From: Symbiodinium natans | Lineage: Eukaryota; Sar; Dinophyceae; Suessiales; Symbiodiniaceae | NCBI GenBank assembly: GCA_905221605.1 | Contig: CAJNDS010000364.1 | Span: 1 to 64,000 of the forward strand | Direction of reading: 5' to 3' | DNA: 64,000 bases | In this document: piece after piece, positions 46,112 to 56,292 of the stretch | Numbering within the stretch: position 1 is the stretch's first letter | Layout of the letters: each line of letters opens with the position of its first letter | Notes under the pieces: model-generated | Seen by the model: only the letters and a program-made list of their open reading frames with translations | Told to the model about the DNA's origin: nothing | The model's database searches: none | Made by a program: the position numbers and the translations under genes

Positions 46112-46880
46112 CTCAGGGCCTCAAGCCTTTAGGATGTCAAGGAGCTTTCCAGCCTTTAAGATTCCTGGAGCCCGAGGCTTCAGGGCCTCAAGCCTTACTG
46201 CGTAAGCCCTTAACCCTAAACACAAACCCTTAAGAAAAATCATCCGAAAAACAACTTGGCATTACACCACCGAAGACCCCAAACAGTCAAAGGCGCGTCA
46301 AAGAAACAGTGCAGACGACGGGAGACAAAGGGAGACGAAGGGAGACAAAGGGAGACAAAGGGAGGCGAGGAGCACAGCAACCCGGCCACCCACATGAAGG
46401 GAGACCAAGGGAGACCAAGGGAGACAAAGGGAGACAAAGGGAGACAAAGGGAGACAAAGGGAGACAAAGGGAGACAAAGGGAGACAAAGGGAGACAAAGG
46501 GAGACAAAGGGAGACAAAGGGAGACGAGGAGCCCAGGAACCCGGCAACAGTCCTCAAAACGTCGGCAATCCTTAAATGAATTTAGAACCCCAACAGTAGA
46601 CTGTTTAGGAAATTCTAGAGGGTAGCCAGACAAACTTACCAAAGACAGTCTGACCGGCCCATGGGCTACCTATCACAAAATTTGTTCGGGGCCTCGTTTC
46701 GTACTGAAATTCCATAAGGCTTTACATGGAACTGGCCGGGCTTGGATTTCTGGATTCTCCGCGCTCTGACTCTCTAAGATTCCTGGAGCCCAAGGCCCTC
46801 AGGGCCTCAAGCCTTACTGCGTAAGCCCTTAACCCAAAACACCAACCCTTAAAAAAAAAAACACGCCCGGAAAAAAACAT
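46112..46880. repeat. direct repeats flanking a GGGAGACAAA minisatellite
   Basis: A ~100-bp block (AGATTCCTGGAGCCC, GGGCCTCAAGCCTTACTGCG, TAAGCCCTTAACCC) occurs at 46160-46255 and again at 46775-46880. Between them, at 46318-46527, lies the 10-bp unit GGGAGACAAA in about 20 copies with a GAGGAGC interruption. ORFs in several frames follow the 10-bp period. Confidence 0.88.
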
Positions 46881-48249
46881 GTGATAATAGCGGGTACCCT
46901 AAACAAACTCGGTTCGCAGAATAAATTTTGGAAACTTGTGATTATAGACCCTCCTTATACTAAAGTCAGTCCAACATTACCAAGTACACATTTAGGTGCA
47001 AACATACGTCGAGCAGCAAAGAGTACCGAGAGAATGCAGAATGATCCCTTGAGTCAATGTGTGCAAACATTCTGAAGAGATCAAGCATCGCTACTGTTGG
47101 GGAGGGGCTGGTACTGAAACATTCTCATTGCAACCACCTGCAGCTCTAGACCTACGACGCCCAGCTCGCGCCTCTCGAACTTCTCTCCTTTTTTTCTGCT
47201 CTGAACTCTGATCGTCCTCTGCATCAACCCAAGACAGCAAAGACAACAAGGCAGCAAGGAGCATTTGCTAACTGCTGCATGTCAAGGGTCCTCAGAGTCC
47301 TCGGGGTCCTCATGTACTGGCGCAGACTGGTGCCGCGGTGACATCATCTGCAGCAGCATAGCTGGCCTGCTAACTGCTGAAGACGATGAGCATTCGGCTT
47401 GGAGGATCACTCGGTCGCTTGTGCTTAACGTGCCGCCAATCACGAACTCAAGACAAGCCTTTTGCCAGCACTTCCAGAGTCATCGCCTGCCAAGCAGTTG
47501 GCAAGCAATAGGCAATCCCACAAAACATGAGCACCTTGCATGAAGTTTCCCGGCACCTAGTCCGAAAGCATCGGCGCACAAAGGAACCACAAAAATGTGG
47601 ATTTGAAGCACAAAACCCGAAGCCCTACAGTAAACCTAAACCCGAAAGCTAGGGGGATGCTAGGGCTAGGGGCTTCATTCGAGCCCCTCTTTGCAGTGAC
47701 CCCTCTGACCGTATATATGCACGAGGCAGGAACCTTTACCGTATAATGTGACCGGTTTGGCTGCTTGTAACAGTTATTCATATACCTTTGCTCTTTATAG
47801 TCTTTTGACATGACCCGTGGAACCTACTTTTGACCCCTCCAATGCAGAACTCTCCCTGACCTGCCACATTGCGAAATGAATCGCCCCTAGATCGGGGCGG
47901 AAGCCCCTTAACTTCCTTCCTCGTGTCAAAGGGAGCAAAACGATCCCCCCCGACCTGAAAAGGGTTTGCTTCTGCGGCCCTCCCCCTGTGTCCAAGGTAA
48001 GGGAAACTTCCCTTCCTTGCAAAGAATGAAGCCCCCCTACACCTTCCACATCGGAACATAAAGGAAGAGATTGGGAACCAACACGGAGATACGGCTCTTC
48101 TGCAACAGCCTTCCTGTTTGCGCCTTTGCGCAAGAGAATTCCGAGCCGATGAAAGGGGGGTTGCCTCTTCTATGCAGAGGCCGGTCCCTTTCCATGAGAG
48201 GCTGCACTTTTCAATCAACTTGTCCCTTGCTGGGCAAGGGATTGCCTTA

Positions 48250-48435
48250 TCAACAACCACAGCAACAAGAGCAACGAGAGCAACGAGAGCAACCAGAGCA
48301 GCAAGAGCAGCAAGAACAGCAAGAGCAGCATGAGCAGCAAGAGCAGCAACAGCAGCACAGTAAGAGAAGTAACAGCAGCAACAGCAGCGACAGCAGCAAC
48401 CGCAGCAATCGCGGCAACGACGACGACGACGACTG
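48250..48435 (+). repeat. AGC-rich trinucleotide-type repeat
   Basis: Runs of AGCAACGAG, AGCAGCAAG and CAGCAGCAA encode Gln/Glu-rich and then Ser/Asn-rich peptide in one plus frame (QQEQQEQHEQQEQQQQ, then SNSSNSSDSSNRSN). That frame ends DDDDDC and TGA. A real low-complexity protein tail is possible but unsupported by neighbours. Confidence 0.75.
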
Positions 48436-48460
48436 CTGAAGGCAGACGCTCAAGAAAATT

Positions 48461-48640
48461 TGGTGCCATTGAACCGCCGCCCATTTCCTGATCTAAATCT
48501 AAACAGGCAGTTCGATAGCACCAGTTATTCTCAAGGGAAAGTCTTCAGACAATTGGTGCTGTTGAACCGCCCCATTCCTGACCTGGTTCGAAAAAGCAGG
48601 CGGCTCGACAGCACCAATTTTCTGAAAGGCAAGCAGTTTC
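48461..48640. repeat. two tandem imperfect hairpins
   Basis: Hairpin 1 pairs TTGGTGCCATTGAACCGCC (from 48461) with GGCAGTTCGATAGCACCAG (ending about 48524). Hairpin 2 pairs TTGGTGCTGTTGAACCGCC (from 48554) with GGCGGCTCGACAGCACCAA (ending about 48618). The stems are 19 bp with few mismatches or G:U pairs, and the loops are also related (CCATTTCCTGATCTAAATC and CCATTCCTGACCTGGTTC). Confidence 0.75.
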
Positions 48641-49805
48641 GATAGCCTCGTGACTCAGTTCAGGCCTGAAATGTGTCACGTCTTCGCGACTGGCCCTAAT
48701 TCAACATACATGTATGTAAGCAGGGCATGGATCCTGTGAGGTGGACTGGCCCCTACTGGCCAGCGTAAAACATCGCAATTCGCATTCGTAAACTGGGGAA
48801 TTCTCTTCACACAGAGGGGAAGCAGCTTCCTCCTACGTCGTCGTTCTCGTGTTGTTTCTTGCTGTTTTTTGCTGTTCCTCTTCAGTCTGTTCCTTTCTTC
48901 TTCCACTCACTGAGGGAGGCGTTCCCACAAGCGTCACCCTGTTCCTGGGTAGATAGGGCAAAGACGAGAGAAGCAGAGGAACACACCATGGCCCCCCCGA
49001 ACGAGGCATGGAGCCAGGGAAGAGCAGAGGGGATGGGAGAACATGGAGGAGAGAAAAGCATTCTTTCGCGAGTCGTAGCGCGGTAGGCGCCTGCTGAGCT
49101 GATGCTAGCTTCCGGCCAGCCGGGGCGCGATCGCATGAAGCTGCTGACTGATGCAAGATCCCGCAAACTGACAAAGGCACTGCAAGCTATCACATACTCA
49201 TATACTTTCCCCCGCCCGCCTGCAACCATGCCCTGCTCGACATTGGCAGGGCCTAAGATGTTCAAGCTGGCCACTGAATTTTCATCCATGATGGCACTGG
49301 AACCGAGCTCACTGATGTGCGCTAAGTCATTCTGCTCTGCAGAGTTCTGCTGCTGGCAGCTAGGATTCGTGCAAGACGGTATGGGTGTTGAAACGCCTTG
49401 CAGGGGTCACCGTCGAGTAGGTGGATCGAGTCCGGAAACAACAACGAGCCAGATAAGAAATAAGCACGAGTCAGAAAACAAGGCAGCACTAGTCACTAGT
49501 CAGAAAAAGCAAGAAGAAAACAGGAACCGAGAGGGTCCATCTAAAATCCCCTTAAACCTTAAACCCCAAAACATACGTATGCTCCGTGTGCCCGACAGTC
49601 GTTTCTCATTTCCGTGGACTCCGGGTGGACTCGAACAGTGACTCAACTGGGATCTGATCTCTGCGTCGCGGCTCTAGTTGCGGTCCCTTCCTCATGCGGT
49701 CCAATCGGTGGGACAACATTCCCACAAGCAAGAGCTCTCTCGTCGAACCAAGGTTTCTCTCTGAACAAAAAAGGGTCCAAAGTTCGGGCATCCAGCTTTG
49801 GCAGA

Positions 49806-50305
49806 TATATGATATGTATGTATGTATGTATGTATATATATATATATATATCTATTTATCTATTTATTTGTTGCATTTGCATTTGTATTTGTATTTGTAT
49901 ATTTGTATATTTGTATATTTGTATATTTGTATATTTGTATTTGTATGTGTATTTGTATTTATATTTTTATTTATATTTATATTTATATGTATATGTGTAT
50001 TTATATTTATATTTGTGTTTATTTATATGTACATTGATACTTTTCTTTATATTTATATGTACATTTACATTTACATTGACATTTACATTGACATTTACAT
50101 TGACATTTATATTTATATGTATATTTATTTTTGTATATATATATATATTTATTTATTTATTTATGTTTATATTTATATTTATATTGATATTGATATTGAT
50201 ATTGATATTCTATTTGTATCTATATTTATATTCATACTTATATAGATATTTAGATTTTTATACGTGTATATATTTATGTTTATACTTATGCTTATACTTA
50301 CAGGT
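49806..50305. repeat. TA/TTTG-rich microsatellite
   Basis: About 500 bp of TATG, TATA, TATTTG and TATATTTA words. The Tyr/Ile/Phe ORFs through it are artefacts. Confidence 0.95.
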
Positions 50306-50573
50306 CAATCTTTCGCAAGACTCAGCTCAGAGTCTTACAGCTTCGAGGCAGTAGTGGTCACTGAAAAATAGGCTTCATGCACAAAACGTCCAATCGAAGC
50401 CGCTCGAATGCCTTCCGGCGCTGCAGCCCCAGCGACCCCTACAGCCGCGAGGGCAAGGAGCAGCGGCCTGGTAGATTGAAACCAACTTCGCTCCGGGAAA
50501 CAAATGCGCTTGAACCACTCTCTCACTCAAGTCAATTTCTGCGCGCGCGCCTGGGTGCGTGGGTGAAACATGA

Positions 50574-50932
50574 TGAGTGTGCGCATGTGTGTGCATGTGT
50601 GTGCACATGTGTGTGCATGTGTGTGTGCATGTGTGTGCATGTGTGTGCATGTGTGTGCATGTGTGTGCATGTGTGTGTCCATGTGTGTGCATGTGTGTGC
50701 ATGTGTGTGTGTGTGTGCAGTGTGCATGTGTGCGCCTGTAGGCGTGTGTGGGGGTGTGTGCGCGTGTGCGCGTGCATGTGGCGTGTGTGCGTGTGCGTGT
50801 GTGCATGTGTGCGTATGTGCGTGTGTGCGTGTGTGGGTTCGGTGCGCGTGCGTGTGTGCGTGTGCGCGCATGTGCGGGTGCGCGCGGGTGTGCGTGAGCG
50901 TGTGCGCGCATGTGTGCATGTGCGTGCGCGCA
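50574..50932. repeat. TGTGTGCA minisatellite
   Basis: About 360 bp of GTGTGCATGT and GTGTGCGT words. It gives His/Thr or Cys/Val ORFs with no gene value. Confidence 0.95.
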
Positions 50933-51201
50933 CCGAGCTGCAACAACGTGGGCCGGGCACTGATGTGAAAACAGCTGGACCCAGAACTCTTAAGCATCAC
51001 TGTTCCATCCTACTGTATCGACCCACTCTTCCTACACAGGCCTACCCCAGTCTTGTGCCGACATGTTGATTGGAGGAGCCGCCTGCGTAGGCGCTGGGAA
51101 GATAAGGTGCAACCACGCATCCTTGCAGGCTGCCATCATCAACTCACGAGCGCTGCCAGAGCAGCTTTAACAAAAACAAAAAGCACGCATTCTGCAACTC
51201 C

Positions 51202-51290
51202 CTAAACCCTAAACCCTAAACCCTAAACCCAAAACCCCAAACCCCAAACCCTAAAACCCTAAACCCCTAAACCCTAAACCCTAAACCTAC
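51202..51290 (-). repeat. CCCTAAA array
   Basis: About 12 units with CCCAAAA and CCCCAAA variants. It is followed at 51404-51535 by a decayed GGGTTTAT-type block in the opposite sense. Confidence 0.93.
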
Positions 51291-52477
51291 CACGCTCCTT
51301 GTATGAAGACTATGAGCTTCCCCCCTGTCGTTTCTCAACCTCTTTGCAAAGGCGCCAGGATGCGGCTCCCGAGGCGCTCAGCTTTCCTTCCCGTGGGCTT
51401 CGTCGGTTTAGGGCTTCTAGGGTTTGTGGGTTTTTTTAAGGGCGTGTTTTTAGGGTTTTTATAGGGTTTATGGGGTTTTTTTTAATAGGGCTTATGGGGT
51501 TTTATAGGGTTTATAGGGTTTATGGGTTTTAGGGTCACGGGGCAACCTCAAACCAAAGGGTTCCCTGAACACTCTTCGCCACACTTCTCCACACTTTCTA
51601 GCGCTAAGCGCACAAGGAACAAGAGCGAACATCCAGCTAAGCAAACGAACCAACACGGGTAAGTTGACGTAAGCAGAACATTCAGCGTAGCCTGTCCTAG
51701 GCGTCAGAGTTGTTGTAGCGCCATAAGATGATGCTCAAGTCTTGAGCCACTGGCAACGTGCGCGCGCACAGGGAGTCAATCCAGGTGCGGGCTGTGCTAC
51801 CTCCCGTTCTGCACTTCACGCCATGTGACGGACCACTTTGTGGCGGTTTGGCTCCTATGAGTGGACGGCTTCGCCGTCTGTCGGTCGGCCTGGTTATTTC
51901 TGCTGCGATGTCTGGCACTTGGCGCCAAGCTTCACAGGTACGTTGTCAGCCACGCCGGCTCAAGCATCGAATTGCTGTGCAGCACGTTTACACATCCTTA
52001 CACATCACTGCATTTCATGCGAGCTTCTAGTCGTTCCATCATGTCGCTGCATATATGGGATTCGTCTCTGGAAGTGTAGCAGTAAAGCTGCTGGCTATTG
52101 CAGCTACCGGATATTCATGCGGCGTCGGAGATCACGAGCCTGAAGCAGCAGAGCAATGGCACAGCAAGCTGTGTTGAAACTTGCGTTCGAACTTGTTGGT
52201 TTGCATAAGCCCGCAGTTCAGCCGCAGAGAGCAGTTCCCCTAGCCGCCCGAGCTAAAGTATGTTAAAGTATCATGCTCGAACACTCAAGGCAACTTCATG
52301 ACAAAGACTTGGACCAAGCCAGCATGCTCAAGCTGCCCGAGACAGCACTTCTGTGCAGCTATCATTCGATCGAGTTAGGCTCCGACCTGGTCCAGCTTTC
52401 CAGCCTTTCGCATCCGCTCACTGAGCTCGCGGGCAGTGGCAACTCGATGCCTCGAAAACCCAAACTGCTCAAACAAA

Positions 52478-52748
52478 AAGGGTTTAGGCTTTAGGGTTTA
52501 GTGTTTAGGGTTTAGGGTTTAGGGTTTAGGGGGCATTGATGGCCCCCATTCTTTCACACCGAAGAGAAGCGTAGCGGGACTGGGCTGCTGGCTCCGGAGA
52601 GTACAGCCCGTGATCCAAGTGGTGCAGATACAGCGGGATGGCGCTTTCGAAGTCGCCTCACGTTCGGCTCATTGAGACCAATGAGAAAGGGTTTAGGGTT
52701 TAGGGTTTAGGATCAGGGTTTAGGGTTTAGGGTTTAGGGTTTAGGGTT
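52478..52748 (+). repeat. two TTTAGGG arrays
   Basis: Short arrays at 52478-52531 and 52688-52748, separated by about 155 bp of unique sequence and followed by a G-rich tract (52757-52778). Confidence 0.93.
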
Positions 52749-53120
52749 GGAAAACTGGGGAGGGGGGGGGGGGGGGGGAGGTCAACGAAAAGGCTAGGTA
52801 GCAACACGACGTGGGTTTGTGCATGTGGTCGGCTGCCTCGTTGCGCTGAAGCAAAGCTCAACTACGACTTGACGTGGAGGTGTACGAAAGTTTGGGACCC
52901 CACATATAACATGTAGACCCCAAGATACCAAGATAGTAGGATTCCCTTATAACATAGACCCCCCCCCCCCCCCAGTTCAGGTTGGGTGGGAACCCCCCCC
53001 ACCCCCCCCAAAAAAAAATATCTGCTGCACCGAGGCCTAGCTCGTCCAACGTCAAGGCCCAGTTGTACAGAGTGGAAAGGCCTCGGGGGGTGGAACGATG
53101 CTCTAGCTCTTGCCATTGGG

Positions 53121-53206
53121 GGGTTTCTGAAAATAGGGGTACCCTTTTCGGGGGCCCCTTTCAGGGGACTCTCTTGGTATGAAAGGGCTACCCCTATTTT
53201 GGGAGA
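53121..53206. mobile_element. MITE-like element, second family member
   Basis: Inverted ends TCTGAAAATAGGGGTACCC (from 53126) and GGGCTACCCCTATTTTGGGA (ending about 53205) enclose about 35 bp. The right part (GGTATGAAAGGGCTACCCC) matches the element at 31874-31954 (GGTATGAAAAGGGGTACCC). No coding capacity. Confidence 0.6.
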
Positions 53207-53479
53207 TTCGTATTTTCATCTTGGAGCCAAGCTCTCTTATGTAACTGCGTATGTTGAAGACGAAAGCTTGACGATAAGGCGCCGACTCACTGGGTGTGTG
53301 TCCCCAAGCCTCTTCACGATTCCTTCAGCCGCCTCCTCCATCCACAGCTCATTCAAGCATGGCACGGTAGACAGACTCAAGGAGCAACTTCTTAAAAGGC
53401 GCCACAGCTTCGCAAGGCTACCGGCTACTGCCAGCAAAAAAAAAGAAAAACAAAAGGGATCCTTGTAGAGCCCTTCAGC

Positions 53480-54590
53480 CTTAGCTGCCTGGCAAAGGGA
53501 TGGGGCCGAGGGCGCGTCAAGCGGACCTATTGCTCGCCTTCAATTGTAGGCGAAAGAAGGCGAAAGGAACGCGTGCCGGCCCGGCCTCACCCTTTTGTCT
53601 CAGCACCCCTGCGTGGTTGTTGATGGCGGTCAATGTGTCCTAAGGTGCCGACTTGAAGGTGCCGAGAACGACATTCGACGGTTACATAGAAAAGTATTCG
53701 CCTCGGGCCATGGGCATCAAACGTTTATAGGGTGTTACAGGGACCGCCCTCGCTTACCTCACATGTGACCCCTTCCAGAAACCCCCCTTCTCGTGCGTTT
53801 TGGAGGTTCTGAAGTGAGAGCGGATCACGTGCAGGGGACTGGGTTATGGGGCTCCAACAGGCTTTCAAGGGCCCCTTGACCAGCCATGAATAATAGTTCC
53901 CCAAATTATGACCCTACTAGAACTACCCATGAACCTCCAAGTAGAGACTCACCCTAAACCTTGAAATCCAGGGCGGCGGACAAAAGCAGCGTTGAGAACC
54001 GTTAGGGGTTATATTCACGTGGGCGAAAGGCGACTGACCCCAAGTAGACGCCCCTGAATGCAAAAGGCAACCCATGCATGCAAAAGGCGACCCACGGAAA
54101 GCTGTTCCCCGTAGGGACGCCCTTGCCAGGCATGTACTTTTGATTCTATTAATATTGCGTGCTTCATTTCATTTCATTACCAATATTAATATAATGTTTT
54201 CTTTTCTCTTTAGAATTAGTATTGTATGCACGGGCCATAAGAAGTATATTGTAAGCCCGTGTGTTACGTTCACGCGTATATTAATTTCATGCGTTCATTC
54301 ACTCTGTTCATTCGCTTATAAATTAATATAATGCGTTCTCTTCACAGTATTAATATTGTTTAACGGTGTGTGAAGAGAGCGGAGTGAGTGAATAAGCGAA
54401 TGAATAAAGTACGAAGAGAATAGTAAAAACCAAGGTTGACCGTGTACTCGCGAATCATTCTCTGAGTTCAACCGCCAGTCAAGGTACGTCCAACATTCCC
54501 CTTTCCTCACATCCTTCTTCTAATCTCACCGCCAGGCAAAGGACAACTTCGTTCACATCTTATTCATGCTGCGTGCTTCTTTCACTACGT
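53480..54590. other. non-coding stretch, AT-rich words
   Basis: Nothing gene-like was seen. The words TATTAATATTG, ATTAATATAATG and similar recur between 54145 and 54360. GAAAGGCGAC and GCAAAAGGCGACCCA recur near 54020-54095. Confidence 0.45.
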
Positions 54591-54639
54591 TCAGTCAGTA
54601 CCAGCACGAATAATCTGCTCTCTTCGTACTATATTTACA

Positions 54640-54740
54640 CGGGCCATCAACATAGCAAAAACAAACAAAATGCACGCCAGACCTAGCGCAGAGTACCGAT
54701 TCCACAGGAGTTCGGACGACGATGCACCCTGAAACACACA
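54640..54740 (-). CDS. possible membrane-spanning exon
   Basis: After a minus-strand acceptor (GTGTTTCAG near 54732) the frame reads GASSSELLWNRYSALGLACI and LFVFAMLMARVNIVRR. This is one clear hydrophobic helix followed by positive charges. Only this exon is seen and the family is unknown. Confidence 0.3.
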
Positions 54741-55044
54741 TGTGACGCCTTGCCGGATGGGTGTGTCCATTCCCAACAAAACAGTGCGACGCAAAGGGCT
54801 TATGACACCCAAAGAGAATTCAAGTAGGAATGTACCAGAACAGAAACTGCAGGGGGACGCCCTGGCGAGACGCCCACGTGTCATAAAGATGACTGTGCCC
54901 TACGAGAAAACGGCAGTGTGACGCCTTGATGAGACGCCTGTTGCCTGCGCGAGACGCCTTGCGTCAACCACTTGTAGAACACGTCTTGTTTATCAAAATA
55001 CAACAACAGATCACCCCAACTGCAAAACCTCCAATCATTCACAT

Positions 55045-55215
55045 CTAACGCCAAGGCACCAGGTGAGCGAAGCCTTGAGATGAGCGCATGCCGTCCACCA
55101 CTTTCTCGTAGAGCATGTCGGCTTCATCGAGCTTACCGAAGTGACGTAGGAGGCCGGCCTCACCAACATGCCAACACGCACGGCTCGCGCACATCGCTGA
55201 CTTCGCAGCACTGTT
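55045..55215 (-). CDS. TPR-like exon
   Basis: A minus-strand frame reads CWHVGEAGLLRHFGKLDEAD, then MLYEKVVDGMRSSQG, matching the second half of a kinesin-light-chain-type tetratricopeptide repeat (GKLDEAxxLYEKVV). Its upstream flank is the CA/ACGC microsatellite, presumably intronic. It lies 3' of the TPR gene ending at 56293 on the same strand. It may be a neighbouring paralogue or a further exon if that stop is skipped. Confidence 0.45.
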   Translation of the reverse strand, partial: NSAAKSAMCASRACWHVGEAGLLRHFGKLDEADMLYEKVVDGMRSSQGFAHLVPWR

Positions 55216-55224
55216 ATATAGATC

Positions 55225-55321
55225 GCCCACACACACAAAAAAAAAAAAACACGCACACAAAAACACGCACAAACAAACAAACACACAAACACAAAACAAC
55301 ACAAACATACAAACACACAAA

Positions 55322-55356
<35 letters not shown>

Positions 55357-55357
55357 A

Positions 55358-55452
<95 letters not shown>
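55225..55452. repeat. CA / ACGC microsatellite
   Basis: Mixed AACACACAAAC words, (CA)n at about 55325-55353, (ACGC)n at about 55354-55424 and (CA)n again. Confidence 0.95.
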
Positions 55453-55454
<2 letters not shown>

Positions 55455-55990
55455 AAACACAGATCTCCAACTCAGGTAAACAAATCACGGTATACTATTT
55501 TCTTCACTTTGTTTTATGTAAATATTTTTGACAGATTAGACAATTTCGCACTCTCGCGTATTCAACTAATCATCATTTTCATAGATGTCTTTTCCTTCTT
55601 CTTACAGCATGCATTTCATCTCGTTGTTGGTGTCTATTTGTTTTCTTATCTTCTTTCCTGGTGCTCACCTCTTCGTTTTGCTCCTGCATGTCGCTAGTGT
55701 ACATTAAATAAGAGAACTTAAGAGAATCATGCGCTCGCTTTGTTCACGTCCTTGAACAACACTGTACCTTACAAGCTCAAGAAACTATATACGCCACAGA
55801 TCCAGTATTGAACGCGTTGGAAAGCCCATCACACGAAAGCCCCAAAATCACTGTATCATCAGCGCTTTGCCTGGCTGTTATTTGGACGGCACACACCCAT
55901 GCACAAACTTGCCCGACATGCCATGACTCGTCCAAGCAGCGAGATTGTTCATGCTCTTCCTGGGCACAGTGCCACAGCTTTGTTAGAGTC

Positions 55991-56017
55991 AACCCTAAAC
56001 CCTAAACCCTAAACCCT
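55991..56017 (-). repeat. short CCCTAAA array
   Basis: Three to four CCCTAAA units, flanked on both sides by the word GTTAGAG (55983 and 56018). Confidence 0.9.
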
Positions 56018-56292
56018 GTTAGAGCATCTTGCAGCACCAGACTGGCCCAAAGCCGGCAGCGCAAGGCCCCCGTGAGACTTTGTAAGTTCGGTCCCGGCCG
56101 CAGCGCGAGCGGGTGCCGCTTCCCCAGATTCTTCCGAGAAGCAGCCACTGCCTGCTTGGAGGTTCATGGTACCTATTCACCAATTATAACTGTACGTACA
56201 ACTGTGCGTATAAGTGTACTTATAACTGTACTTATAACTGCACTTATCACCAGATTAGGGCACTTAAGGACTTCTAGCCGCCACCGCACACT

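Noticed and set aside
46240-46642. Several ~100-aa ORFs
   Set aside because: Encoded by the GGGAGACAAA decamer in every frame.
49610-49700. Possible tRNA on minus (GTTCGAGTCCACCC resembles a T arm)
   Set aside because: The T stem does not pair and no acceptor or anticodon arms can be formed.
49614-50354. 246-aa Tyr/Ile/Phe-rich membrane-like ORF
   Set aside because: Translation of the TA-rich microsatellite.
50375-51069. His/Thr and Cys/Val ORFs up to 230 aa
   Set aside because: Translation of the TGTGTGCA minisatellite.
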